DNA of 64,000 nt from Fluviicola taffensis DSM 16823 (GTDB taxonomy: Bacteria > Bacteroidota > Bacteroidia > Flavobacteriales_D > Crocinitomicaceae): NCBI RefSeq assembly GCF_000194605.1, contig NC_015321.1, forward strand, positions 682,001 through 746,000, read 5' to 3'. This document shows positions 25,698 through 34,634 of this stretch, one piece after another. The position numbers and the translations under genes were made by a program. The stretch's first letter is position 1. Each line of letters opens with the position of its first letter. Below the pieces are notes generated by a model. That model made no database searches, was not told where the DNA came from, and worked only from the letters and a program-made list of their open reading frames with translations.

Positions 25698-27956
25698 ATG
25701 ATAAAAGTCTTTTCCTCATTTTTAGCAGTAATTATTAGTTCACAAATAACTCTTGCTCAGACTTATTTAGGATTTGAATACAATCCAAACATTCCCGTAA
25801 AAACAGCAACCGCAACCTTAAAAAATCCGTGGGCGGGCGGAATTAATTACGGACAATTCTCAACAATCGATTTTAATTTTGACGGATTAGACGATTTAGT
25901 CATTTTTGATCGCAGCGGAGATGAATTCATCTTGATGGAACATACTTTAACGGGTTCAACACATGGATATCAATACATTTACAAAGGCCATAACTATTTC
26001 CCTTCCGACTGCAAATACCGATCGGCTTTTGTGGATTACGACAATGATGGAAGAAAAGATTTGTTTACTTACGGAATTGGAGGAGTGAAAGTCTATCGAA
26101 ACATTGGAAGTTCGTCACTTGGGCTTCAATGGCAATTAGTTACAGACATTCTCCAAACGGATTACGTGGGAAATGTTTCCAATTTATTTGTTAGCGCTAG
26201 TGATATTCCTGCATACAGCGATATAGATTTCGATGGAGATATCGATATTTTAACCTTTCATATTGGTGGTCAAAATGTAGAATACCATCAAAATCAAAGC
26301 ATGGAACTATATGGGATTCCCGATTCCTTGAAATTTGTGTTGAAAAACCAATGTTGGGGGAAATTTAGTGAAGATCCAAACAACAATGACTTGGTTTTAA
26401 ATCAAACGGCATATCCTTGTGAAAATGGAGACATTGCAAATCCACTTAGACCAGAAAACACTGTTAATGAAGACTCAATCAATGCAACTGTTACCAGACA
26501 TACTGGTTCAACATTGCTAGCAATAGATATCAATAACAATGGTGTCATGGATTTGATTTTAGGCGATGTTTCCTATCCTGGCATTACACTTTTAATGAAT
26601 GGCGGAACTGCCCCAAATACCAATTCAGTGATGATTAGTCAGAATCACAACTTCCCTTCTGTTTCACACCCAGCATCCATGCAATTATTTCCTGCAATAT
26701 ATTGGGAAGATGTAGATTTTGATGGAAAAAAGGATCTGATTGTTGCACCAAATGCACGAACAGTATCTGAAAATCAAAATAGTGTGCAATTTTTTAAAAA
26801 TATAGGCACAAATGCGCTCCCCAATTTCGTGTTTCAAGAAAACAACTTCTTGCAAAAAGAGATGATCGATCATGGCTTGGGAAGCATTCCTGTTTTAGTT
26901 GATGAAAACGGAGATGGGCTGAAAGATCTTGTCGTTGCTGACTTTATCCGATACAAACCAACATTGAATCTGGAATCCGTGTTTCAATTATACCGAAATA
27001 CAGGAACTGCTTCTAATCCAGAATTCACACTTGTAAACAACGATTATTTAGGATTCTCTGCCCTTGGATTAGGTTTACGAGCTGTTCCTACTTTTGGAGA
27101 TTTGGATGGAGATGGAGATCAAGATTTAATCGTTGGACGTGAGAATGGAACTCTTGTCCGTTTTACAAATTCAGCGGGAGCTGGAAATTCATTGAGTTTT
27201 GGAGTATCTGTCCCAGTCAATGACAATACTGGTAATCCAATTAATGTAGTTTCCTATGCCTTCCCGCAACTCTTCGACCTAAATAAAGATGGATTATTGG
27301 ATTTAATGGTTGGTAAAAAGACAGGCGAAATCTCTTATTATCAAAATACGGGATCAAACTCAAGTCCAATCTTCACATTAATTAGTCAAAATGTTGGCCA
27401 AGCAGATATTGCATCCACACCAGACGGCTATGCCTCACCGCATTTCTTTCGAGTGAATGACACCACACACTTATTTGTTGGAGCCTATAATGGAAAACTG
27501 AATTATTACCGCAATATTGATGGACACCTAACAGACGGTGACACCTTTAGTTTGTATTCAAGCAATTATCTAAATTTAGACGTTGGATTATATAGTTCTT
27601 TTTTTGTAGATGATATTGATGATAATGGTTACTTAAATCTCTTTGTAGGGCAAGACTTGGGTGGATTGTTCTTATTTGAAGCAGATCCATTAAGCACCTC
27701 TTCTCTTTCAGAGAAATTTATTGAATCAAACTTGGTTCTCTATCCGAATCCAGGAAATCAGTTTGTAAAAATTTTAGTAAAGGATGGAAATTTATCAAAC
27801 CTAAAACTTCTTGGAATGTACAATATTCTTGGGCAAAAACAACCAGTAGAACTCATGAACTCATTAGTTGATGTGAGTAATTTGAGTATTGGATCTTACT
27901 ATTTTGTAATTGAAAACAATGGCAAAGTAGAACACCTGAATTTTATTAAAAACTAA
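25698..27956 (+). CDS. secreted FG-GAP/VCBS repeat protein with T9SS sorting domain
   Basis: A 752-residue protein with signal peptide MIKVFSSFLAVIISSQITLAQ. At least nine calcium-loop motifs of the D-x-D/N-x-D/N-G-x2-D type are spread through it, for example DFNFDGLDDL, DYDNDGRKDL, DLDGDGDQDL and DLNKDGLLDL, as expected for an integrin-alpha-like beta-propeller. YRNIGS/YRNTGT strands follow many of them. The last 80 residues are a type A T9SS sorting domain (NLVLYPNPGNQ, SIGSYYFVI). It is likely a calcium-dependent surface protein for adhesion or polymer binding; the ligand is unknown. Confidence 0.87.
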   Translation: MIKVFSSFLAVIISSQITLAQTYLGFEYNPNIPVKTATATLKNPWAGGINYGQFSTIDFNFDGLDDLVIFDRSGDEFILMEHTLTGSTHGYQYIYKGHNYFPSDCKYRSAFVDYDNDGRKDLFTYGIGGVKVYRNIGSSSLGLQWQLVTDILQTDYVGNVSNLFVSASDIPAYSDIDFDGDIDILTFHIGGQNVEYHQNQSMELYGIPDSLKFVLKNQCWGKFSEDPNNNDLVLNQTAYPCENGDIANPLRPENTVNEDSINATVTRHTGSTLLAIDINNNGVMDLILGDVSYPGITLLMNGGTAPNTNSVMISQNHNFPSVSHPASMQLFPAIYWEDVDFDGKKDLIVAPNARTVSENQNSVQFFKNIGTNALPNFVFQENNFLQKEMIDHGLGSIPVLVDENGDGLKDLVVADFIRYKPTLNLESVFQLYRNTGTASNPEFTLVNNDYLGFSALGLGLRAVPTFGDLDGDGDQDLIVGRENGTLVRFTNSAGAGNSLSFGVSVPVNDNTGNPINVVSYAFPQLFDLNKDGLLDLMVGKKTGEISYYQNTGSNSSPIFTLISQNVGQADIASTPDGYASPHFFRVNDTTHLFVGAYNGKLNYYRNIDGHLTDGDTFSLYSSNYLNLDVGLYSSFFVDDIDDNGYLNLFVGQDLGGLFLFEADPLSTSSLSEKFIESNLVLYPNPGNQFVKILVKDGNLSNLKLLGMYNILGQKQPVELMNSLVDVSNLSIGSYYFVIENNGKVEHLNFIKN

Positions 27957-28095
27957 CTCTTTCATTTACAGATAAATTCCGTCCTCATGAAAAACACTAA
28001 ACATTGTAAATCAGTACCTTAAGCGCAAATCTGTTCACATCTTTATGAACACATAAATTTGAAAATTCAAAAATATTTGAAGAAAAAAGTCTGAA

Positions 28096-28899
28096 CTAAA
28101 GCTTCAAATATTTCTCATACATCACCTTATGCGACCATTGAATCGACTCAACTTCTGATTCAAAAATTCCGAATATCGTAGAACCTGATCCAGTCATTGA
28201 AGCATAAATTGCTCCATGATTATATAAGTCATTTTTAATATCTTCTAATTCAGCATATTTAGCAAAAGCACTCTTTTCGAAGTCATTTACCAAAGAATCC
28301 TTCCACATTCGAATCGGTTTTTCCAAAATTTCTTTCAAGGAAGTTCTATCATTATTTGGAACAACGCCCTCATAAGCATCCTTGGTTGAAACATGAATTC
28401 CCAGATTCACCAAGACTACAAAGAGGTTCTTAAAATCAATGTTCAAAGGAGTTAAAACCTCTCCTCTTCCTGTTGCAAATTGCAATCCACCATCAATAAA
28501 AAAGGCACAATCCGACCCGATTTTTGAAGCCATTTCCTTCAAGGATTCATTCTCAATTTCAGGAGCATATCGATCCCGCATTAATTTCAAAGCAAAAGCG
28601 GCATCTGAGGAACCACCACCTAAACCGCCCCCCATTGGAATGAGTTTATGCAAATGGAAGGCAAGTGTTGGAATCGATTTATGGATTCTAAATTCCGCCT
28701 CAGCATCCAAAACCAAGTTCCCCAAACCTGGTATTTCAAGACCCGAAGTTGTGAAGGTAGATTCTTCACTTTCGATTAATTCAAGTACGTCATTGAAAGG
28801 CAATTCCAACATGGCTGTTTCTAGTTCATGATACCCATCATTTCGTCTTCGAAGAATGTGTAATCCCAAGTTTATTTTACATGTTGGAAAATTAATCAT
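28096..28899 (-). CDS. ispE: 4-diphosphocytidyl-2-C-methyl-D-erythritol kinase
   Basis: A 267-residue GHMP kinase of the MEP isoprenoid pathway, cytoplasmic. It begins NFPTCKINLGLHI, where the lysine is an expected active-site residue. The ATP-binding loop PMGGGLGGGSSDAA spans residues 88-101, the catalytic aspartate lies in IGSDCAFFI, and ASMTGSGSTIFGIF is the third GHMP motif. Length is near normal for the family. It is divergent from accA, with 60 bases between the two starts. The ATG at 28899 is preceded by an A-rich stretch and gives the expected N-terminus. Confidence 0.96.
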   Translation of the reverse strand: MINFPTCKINLGLHILRRRNDGYHELETAMLELPFNDVLELIESEESTFTTSGLEIPGLGNLVLDAEAEFRIHKSIPTLAFHLHKLIPMGGGLGGGSSDAAFALKLMRDRYAPEIENESLKEMASKIGSDCAFFIDGGLQFATGRGEVLTPLNIDFKNLFVVLVNLGIHVSTKDAYEGVVPNNDRTSLKEILEKPIRMWKDSLVNDFEKSAFAKYAELEDIKNDLYNHGAIYASMTGSGSTIFGIFESEVESIQWSHKVMYEKYLKL

Positions 28900-28959
28900 G
28901 CCGTAAAATTAATAGATGCGAACTATTTTCGTAAATTTCGCACCTCAAAATAGTCAATT

Positions 28960-29916
28960 ATGTCAACATATTTAGATTTTGAAGAACCTTTAAAGGCTTT
29001 AGAAGATCAAATCGAACAAACGCGCGAAATAGGCAACAGCACAGGTGTTGATATGTCTGATAAAATCGGAGTTCTTGAAGAAAATCTCGTAAAAAAAACG
29101 AAAGAAATCTTCGGGAAATTAACTCCATGGCAACGTGTGCAATTGTCTCGTCATCCAGATAGACCATATACTTTGGCATATATCAATGCAATTTCAGAAA
29201 ATACCTTTCAAGAATTGCATGGTGACCGAACAGTGAAAGATGACAAAGCCATGATTGGTGGGTTCGGATTACTTGACGGAAGAACAGTGATGTTTATCGG
29301 TCAACAAAAAGGAATCAATACCAAGATGCGTCAATACCGCAATTTCGGAATGCCAAATCCAGAAGGATATCGCAAAGCATTACGCTTGATGAAAATGGCA
29401 GAGAAATTCAACAAACCAATTGTAACATTCATCGATACTCCAGGAGCATTCCCAGGATTGGAAGCGGAAGAAAGAGGTCAAGGTGAAGCAATTGCCCGCA
29501 ACATTTATGAAATGATGCAGTTGAAAGTTCCAGTAATTTGTATCATCATCGGCGAAGGTGCTTCTGGTGGAGCATTGGGAATTGGTGTTGGTGACAAAGT
29601 AGTGATGTTAGAAAATACGTGGTATTCTGTTATTTCTCCTGAATCCTGTTCTTCTATTTTATGGAGATCTTGGGAGTACAAGGAAAAAGCAGCGGAAGCA
29701 TTGAAATTAACAAGTACAGACATGAAACGTTTGAAACTGGTAGATGATGTCATTCAAGAGCCTTTATCTGGTGCTCACAGGGATCAAGAAGGCAGTTTCC
29801 AAAATGTAAAAGCAAAAATCATTGAATACTTGAAAGAATTAGACCCAAAAACTCCTGAAGCAAGAGTGAATGAACGCATTGAAAAGTTCAACTCTATGGG
29901 AGTTTGGAACGGATAG
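28960..29916 (+). CDS. accA: acetyl-CoA carboxylase carboxyltransferase subunit alpha
   Basis: A 318-residue protein matching AccA over its full length: N-terminal helices ([18 protein letters not shown]), [27 protein letters not shown], the acyl-CoA-binding [22 protein letters not shown] split over two blocks, and [15 protein letters not shown]. It forms the carboxyltransferase with AccD, which is not in this window, and makes malonyl-CoA for fatty-acid synthesis. A weak -7-like TAAATTTC lies at 28932-28939. It is followed by a strong terminator. Confidence 0.97.
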   Translation: MSTYLDFEEPLKALEDQIEQTREIGNSTGVDMSDKIGVLEENLVKKTKEIFGKLTPWQRVQLSRHPDRPYTLAYINAISENTFQELHGDRTVKDDKAMIGGFGLLDGRTVMFIGQQKGINTKMRQYRNFGMPNPEGYRKALRLMKMAEKFNKPIVTFIDTPGAFPGLEAEERGQGEAIARNIYEMMQLKVPVICIIIGEGASGGALGIGVGDKVVMLENTWYSVISPESCSSILWRSWEYKEKAAEALKLTSTDMKRLKLVDDVIQEPLSGAHRDQEGSFQNVKAKIIEYLKELDPKTPEARVNERIEKFNSMGVWNG

Positions 29917-29944
29917 AAAACAGTTCGAAAAGATCAAAAAGTTT

Positions 29945-29988
29945 AAAAGTCGGGGTGTATGCAATAGCAGATTCACTCCGACTTTTTT
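29945..29988 (+). terminator. terminator of accA
   Basis: AAAAGTCGGGGTG and CACTCCGACTTTT pair over 13 bases with one non-Watson-Crick position, followed by T. The loop is 16 bases. Confidence 0.85.
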
Positions 29989-30018
29989 ATTGCGTATTGA
30001 ATCTTACTTTCAAAAAAT

Positions 30019-30810
30019 CTACTTTTCCCAATCAATTACCGTCTGCTCATTATTTAAATCAATAATCCACTTCAGCTTTTGAGCTTTCAGCACTTTTATC
30101 TTTTGATCTAAAAGAGCATCTGTCGAATAATCATTCACGATTGTATGTTCTTGCCAGCCGGATTTCCCTTTACATTCACTCACTATCCGAATATAATGTT
30201 CTCCTTTCGGAATCATTACCTCAAAAACGCCCCCAACACTTTCCAAGGACTCAATTGAAGTCGCAAATTTCACGTCATCCACATAGATGCAAATCCGCGA
30301 TAAATGGTCATAACCCGACTCAATATTGATGAATTTCCAATCGATAATTAACGGAACGTGTTTTCCTTTAAAACCAATTAATTTTGGCTGAATTAACTGC
30401 CCTTTTTTATCAAATTGAGTAAGTAGAGTTGGTTTGCCATCTAAATCAAAAACGACGCGAACCTTCCCTACTTCATCCGCATTTAATTCAAATTCGCAAA
30501 TAGCATCCATGCTAAATTCATTTTTAAACGTGTGATCTTGCCATTTACCGTTATAAAAAGCCTCATTTATGAGTTGAATTTTATGAATACCTTTCGAAAT
30601 TTTTAGCTCATATTTACCTAGATTACTTTGAAGAACTTCTTCTGATATTGGTTGATCAATTCCGTCAATGAATACTTTGAGTCGATTTAAATGATCAAAA
30701 CCACTTGCTATTCCATTAAATTTCCATTCCACAAGAACTGTTTTATCCTTCGAATAAACACTACTTGCAAAACAAAAACTAAACGCTATAAGAAGAATAA
30801 ACAATTTCAT
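30019..30810 (-). CDS. exported protein with two copies of an unknown domain
   Basis: A 263-residue protein with signal peptide MKLFILLIAFSFCFASSVYS. The mature part is an internal duplication. Copy 1 starts VLVEWKFNGIASGFDHLNRL and copy 2 starts PLIIDWKFINIESGYDHLSR; both continue with a VFIDG/IYVDD strand, SKGIHKIQL / PKGEHYIRI, and W-Q-[DE]-HT-x5-[FY]-S-x-DA. Each copy is about 115 residues and looks like a beta-sandwich. There is no sorting domain, so it probably stays in the periplasm. I do not recognise the family. Confidence 0.75.
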   Translation of the reverse strand: MKLFILLIAFSFCFASSVYSKDKTVLVEWKFNGIASGFDHLNRLKVFIDGIDQPISEEVLQSNLGKYELKISKGIHKIQLINEAFYNGKWQDHTFKNEFSMDAICEFELNADEVGKVRVVFDLDGKPTLLTQFDKKGQLIQPKLIGFKGKHVPLIIDWKFINIESGYDHLSRICIYVDDVKFATSIESLESVGGVFEVMIPKGEHYIRIVSECKGKSGWQEHTIVNDYSTDALLDQKIKVLKAQKLKWIIDLNNEQTVIDWEK

Positions 30811-31041
30811 CTGTCATTTTCTTGATACAAACATAGTCATATCTTTAAAACTCAACAACCTGCAAATGATGTATTTAAATCAAATTTAAAAACTTAGTTG
30901 ATCCCACACAGTCTATATATCTCATAGAATAATCAAAAGGGATTCCAACCTTTCCGTAAAATATGGATTATTCGCCTAGGTAATTAATTTTAAATAGCAT
31001 ATTTTCACGCTCAGACAAATGAAACTAATGAAACTAACGAT

Positions 31042-31962
31042 ATGATTCAAAAAATACTTTTCATAGGCTTTGCTCTATTTATTAGTACATCTTTGCAAGC
31101 ACAAGATCAATCTTTGGAGTCTGATTCGGAAGAATCGGAAGAAACTCCTGTTGACACCAATTTAGTAGAACAAACGTTTCAATCCACACGTATTGTCAGT
31201 GGACATTCCGTAGAATGCTTACGAAAAGGGGTTCTCGAATTTCGGGTAGAACACCGATTCGGAGATCTCGCAGGTTCAAATGGAGGAGTTCACAACTGGT
31301 TCGGTTTTGATAATTCAAGTGACATCAGATTAGCTTTTGAATACGGAATCACCAATAACATTATGGTGGGGGTTGGAAGAAGCAAAGGAAATGGAACCCC
31401 ATACCGCTCTTTGTTAGATGGTTTTGTGAAATACCGTTTTTTGCAACAAAAAAGAGGCGGAATGCCCGTTTCCATAGCTGCAGTTGGAAGCATGTTCTAC
31501 ACTTATATGAAAGCTTTACCCGATGAATATGCAGTAGCACATTTCCCAAAACAAGTATACCGATTTTCCTATTCGGCTCAATTAAACATCGCACGGAAAT
31601 TTGGTAATTTGGTAAGTTTAGCCGTGATGCCAACTCTTGTGCATCGAAACTATGTAGCTGCAGATGATCAAAACACAACCTTTGCCCTGGGTGGTGCCAT
31701 GCGTTGGTCTTTAACACAGCGTTTGGGAATCATGGTTGAATATTACCAAGTTTTCCAAGATAAAGGTATTCGGAAAAATAATTTTAACAGTCTTGGATTT
31801 GCTGTTGAGTGGTTGACATTCGGACACAATTTCACGATTTATTTAACCAATTCTCGGGGATTTGGAGAAACACAATTCGTCACAAATACTTATGAAAACT
31901 GGTTGAAAGGTCAATTTAGGATTGGTTTTTGCATCGGAAGAAAGTTCGAATTTGGACAGTAA
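31042..31962 (+). CDS. DUF5777-like outer-membrane beta-barrel protein
   Basis: A 306-residue protein with signal peptide MIQKILFIGFALFISTSLQAQ and an acidic linker (SDSEESEETP). It then shows the features of the DUF5777 family: STRIVSGHSVE, GVLEFRVEHRFGDL, a conserved GVHNWFGFDNSSDIRLAFEYG and alternating hydrophobic strands, ending in an aromatic-rich IGFCIGRKFEFGQ suited to outer-membrane insertion. In Bacteroidetes such proteins are often found near YceI and cytochrome c genes, as here. The role may relate to an outer-membrane step of electron or lipid transfer, but this is inference from neighbourhood. Confidence 0.78.
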   Translation: MIQKILFIGFALFISTSLQAQDQSLESDSEESEETPVDTNLVEQTFQSTRIVSGHSVECLRKGVLEFRVEHRFGDLAGSNGGVHNWFGFDNSSDIRLAFEYGITNNIMVGVGRSKGNGTPYRSLLDGFVKYRFLQQKRGGMPVSIAAVGSMFYTYMKALPDEYAVAHFPKQVYRFSYSAQLNIARKFGNLVSLAVMPTLVHRNYVAADDQNTTFALGGAMRWSLTQRLGIMVEYYQVFQDKGIRKNNFNSLGFAVEWLTFGHNFTIYLTNSRGFGETQFVTNTYENWLKGQFRIGFCIGRKFEFGQ

Positions 31963-32018
31963 AAACAACGTTCAATTGGTTCAAAAAATTGAAAGAGTTC
32001 AACGTATTTATAAATTGA

Positions 32019-32082
32019 TTTGAACATTTGAACATTTGAACATTTGAACATTTGAACATTTGAACATTTGAACATTTGAACA
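32019..32082. repeat. 8-bp tandem repeat TTTGAACA x8
   Basis: Eight perfect head-to-tail copies of TTTGAACA, ending 20 bases before the start codon of the exported YceI gene. The array lies where the promoter and leader of that operon should be; each unit carries a TTTG that resembles a -33 box. Copy-number change would move upstream elements by 8 bases per unit. Confidence 0.95.
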
Positions 32083-32102
32083 TTATATATAAAAAATAGA
32101 TT

Positions 32103-32642
32103 ATGAAAAAATTACTTTATCCCACATTAGCACTTTCCTTGTTTACTACTTCGGCTTTTGTTACAATTACGGCTACGAATGATTATACATTCAAGGAGGA
32201 TTTTACCATTGCTTTTAAAAGTAAAGATCCTTCAGGCGAATTCAAAAAAGCAAAAGGAACCATCAAATTTGATGAAAATGATTTGGACAATGCAAAATTT
32301 GATTTGACCATTGATGTGAGTTCTATCAATACTGGAAATTCTATGCAGAACAAGAAAGCTCAAACATCCGAGTGGTTCGAAGCTTCAAAATTCCCAACGA
32401 TTAAATTTGTTTCTTCCAAAGTGGAAAAAACGGGTGAAAACATCTCTATCACTGGAAAATTAACGATGAAAGGAATTACAAAAGAAAAGAAAATTACGGC
32501 TACAGTTTCAAAAACTGGTGCAGATTTGACTTTCTCTGGAAAATTCACAGTCAATCGAATTGATTACGGTGTAGGACATAAAAGCGACGCAGTTCCAGAT
32601 ATCATGAATATTTCGTATTCAATTCCTGTTACTTCCAAATAA
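32103..32642 (+). CDS. YceI family protein, exported form
   Basis: A 179-residue YceI-family protein with an N-terminal signal (MKKLLYPTLALSLFTTSAFV). The barrel pattern is visible: AKGTIKFDENDLDNAKFDL, SSINTGNSMQNKKAQ, SEWFEASKFPTIKF, TGKLTMKGITKEKKI and FTVNRIDYGVGHKS. YceI proteins bind isoprenoid or fatty-acyl lipids. It is the first gene of a three-gene unit with a membrane protein and a c-type cytochrome lipoprotein, which suggests a role with quinone-like lipids in the periplasm. The start codon follows the tandem repeat array closely. Confidence 0.93.
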   Translation: MKKLLYPTLALSLFTTSAFVTITATNDYTFKEDFTIAFKSKDPSGEFKKAKGTIKFDENDLDNAKFDLTIDVSSINTGNSMQNKKAQTSEWFEASKFPTIKFVSSKVEKTGENISITGKLTMKGITKEKKITATVSKTGADLTFSGKFTVNRIDYGVGHKSDAVPDIMNISYSIPVTSK

Positions 32643-32648
32643 AGAATT

Positions 32649-33059
32649 ATGTTTAAAAGCTTCTTCTTTTTGGCGGTAGTATCAGGAATTTTCTCTTCGT
32701 TAGTTTCTTTGATTTATTCCGCTGTTTACAAATCAATGGTTGAAATCGATTTTACAGAAGCGACTGGATATTTGCATTTACTAAATTTTTCACTCATGAT
32801 TACTTTGGGAATTAGCATTCTTAGTGCAGGAATTACTGCTGTTATCAAAAAAAAATCAGTTGCAGCGTTTCTTTCCAATTTCATCCTTTCCGGATTTTCC
32901 ATTGCACTTGTTTTCTACATTCTCAAAATGGATGATCCCATATTTAAAAACAAAGATTCAATGGATATGATTGATTACTTCAAAACATATATGATTCCAT
33001 TTGCCTTTATTCCAGCACTTTCATGGTTCAGTTTTAAACCGTTATTTATCAATTCATGA
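32649..33059 (+). CDS. four-helix inner-membrane protein of unknown function
   Basis: A 136-residue hydrophobic protein with four likely transmembrane helices: about 3-24 (SFFFLAVVSGIFSSLVSLIY), 42-63 (LLNFSLMITLGISILSAGI), 72-92 (AFLSNFILSGFSIALVFYIL) and 114-130. It starts 6 bases after the YceI gene and overlaps the cytochrome gene by 4 bases (ATGA), so the three are translationally coupled. The layout resembles small DUF4199-like Bacteroidetes membrane proteins, but I cannot assign it. It may anchor or serve the YceI-cytochrome pair. Confidence 0.8.
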   Translation: MFKSFFFLAVVSGIFSSLVSLIYSAVYKSMVEIDFTEATGYLHLLNFSLMITLGISILSAGITAVIKKKSVAAFLSNFILSGFSIALVFYILKMDDPIFKNKDSMDMIDYFKTYMIPFAFIPALSWFSFKPLFINS

Positions 33060-33421
33060 AGAAATTAATTCAACTATTACTTGCAGCAAGCTTTATTTTT
33101 GCATTAACATTAATTCTGCCAACCGCATGTTCAAAAGCCAAAGCTCCTGCTGCTTTGATTGAAATAGATTGTACAGATTCTATTTCATTTAGTCAACAAG
33201 TTTTGCCAATCATTCAAGCAAACTGTGCAAGTTGTCACGATAGTGGAGCTGGAACCAATCCAGTTTTATCCAATTATGCAGAAATTTCAGAAAATGGAAT
33301 TGCGCTATTAAACACATTAAAAGGGTCTCCGCAATTAATGACTCAAGGCGGACCAGCTCTTCCCGATTCATTAATTAGACAAATTCAATGTTGGATTCAA
33401 CAAGGAAAACAAAACAATTAA
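33056..33421 (+). CDS. c-type cytochrome lipoprotein, one haem
   Basis: A 121-residue protein with a lipoprotein signal whose lipobox is LPTAC, giving lipidated Cys25. The mature part has one haem-binding motif CASCH preceded by QQVLPIIQANC, the pattern of DUF1588/planctomycete-type and related single-haem domains, and a C-terminal helix IRQIQCWIQQG. An axial methionine may be in PQLMTQGG. It should sit on the periplasmic side of a membrane and carry electrons. Its ATG overlaps the stop of the preceding membrane protein. Confidence 0.82.
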   Translation: MKKLIQLLLAASFIFALTLILPTACSKAKAPAALIEIDCTDSISFSQQVLPIIQANCASCHDSGAGTNPVLSNYAEISENGIALLNTLKGSPQLMTQGGPALPDSLIRQIQCWIQQGKQNN

Positions 33422-33602
33422 AAAACACCCCAAATTCGGAAATTCATAAGTTATCACTGCAATTTCATAATAATAAACACCTCATACTTACATAACTTCG
33501 TCACAATACAATTTCACAACGAATAAAACTACTTCAAGTTACGTAAGCTAATTTTCAATGTTGTGGATGCGGCAAAGAAAATGAACTATTAAAAAATGCA
33601 TT

Positions 33603-34466
33603 ATGAATAAAAACTACTTTTTTATGGGGTTATTAGTAGCATCTGGACTGCTTCTAAGCTTTTCCCCCAACGAATCTATTCAAAAACTCACAGGATATCA
33701 TGCTCTAAATGGTGCTGGAAGTCCTGGAGGAAGAACTGGGGCTCCGGGTGATGGAACATGCACACAATGTCATGCAGGAAGTGTTCAAAGCGGTTCTGGT
33801 TTCAATTTAGTCACTTTATCTTCAGGAGGAAATCCCGTAACAGAATACCTGCCAAACACGGTATATCAAGTGAATGTGACGATGTCAACAACAAATGCTA
33901 AAAATGGATTTGAAATCGTGGCATTAAATTCAAACAATACCATGGCTGGAACATTTGCTATTACGAATGCAACACACACAAAAACAATTACATCTGGAGG
34001 GAAAACACGTGTCACTCACAAATCTGCTGGAAATGATTTAGCAAGCTGGAGCTTCAACTGGACCTCTCCAGCAACCAATACGAGTGCGGTAACTTTTTAC
34101 TTAGCGACAAATCAAACAAACAGTGACGCTGGAACAACTGGTGATATTATTCGAACATCGCAACATGTTTTCGGCACACAAGCCGATGTTAAAGAGAATA
34201 CTTCAAAAGTAGAAACCACCATTGGCTATTCTTCCATCACAAATTCATTGAACATTCAGCTAGACAGCAAAGTAGCTGGTTCTGTTTTTGTCAACGTAGT
34301 TGATTTGAATGGAAAATCTGTATTCACCGAAAATATGGGGGCAATCAACGCTGGAGAAAGTGCACTATCAGTTCGTTTAGATCAGGAATTAAATGCTGGA
34401 ATTTATATGGTAAATGTTTCTGTTGATAACAATATGACAGCGAAGAAAATTTTTATTTCGAAGTAA
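33603..34466 (+). CDS. choice-of-anchor V protein with T9SS sorting domain
   Basis: A 287-residue exported protein. After the signal segment comes GSPGGRTGAPGDGTCTQCHAG, broken here only for reading: the CTQCH element could bind haem but is also the hallmark of Reeler-like choice-of-anchor V domains. The following 150 residues form a beta-sandwich (YQVNVTMSTTNAKNGFEIVAL, HKSAGNDLASWSFNW). The C-terminal 80 residues are a T9SS type A sorting domain (SVFVNVVDLNGKSVF, NAGIYMVNV). It should be on the cell surface. It follows the cytochrome operon by 180 bases. Confidence 0.85.
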   Translation: MNKNYFFMGLLVASGLLLSFSPNESIQKLTGYHALNGAGSPGGRTGAPGDGTCTQCHAGSVQSGSGFNLVTLSSGGNPVTEYLPNTVYQVNVTMSTTNAKNGFEIVALNSNNTMAGTFAITNATHTKTITSGGKTRVTHKSAGNDLASWSFNWTSPATNTSAVTFYLATNQTNSDAGTTGDIIRTSQHVFGTQADVKENTSKVETTIGYSSITNSLNIQLDSKVAGSVFVNVVDLNGKSVFTENMGAINAGESALSVRLDQELNAGIYMVNVSVDNNMTAKKIFISK

Positions 34467-34561
34467 AACTAACAGAATTACAGGTCTTTGCGTTTTTATT
34501 TCTCTGCAGTTTTATTTTTACCGCAAAGAGTTTAGGGATGCAAAGGCCTTTAACGTTCAAA

Positions 34562-34631
34562 TAATTCGTAATTCGTAATTCGTAATTCGTAATTCGTAAT
34601 TCGTAATTCGTAATTCGTAATTCGTAATTCG
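34562..34631. repeat. 7-bp tandem repeat TAATTCG x10
   Basis: Ten perfect copies of TAATTCG plus a partial TAATT that reaches the stop codon (34635-34637) of the minus-strand gene. It lies between two convergent genes and is not coding. Confidence 0.95.
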
Positions 34632-34634
34632 TAA

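Noticed and set aside
32019-34631. The two tandem arrays as possible CRISPR
   Set aside because: Units are 7-8 bases with no spacers, and no cas genes are present.
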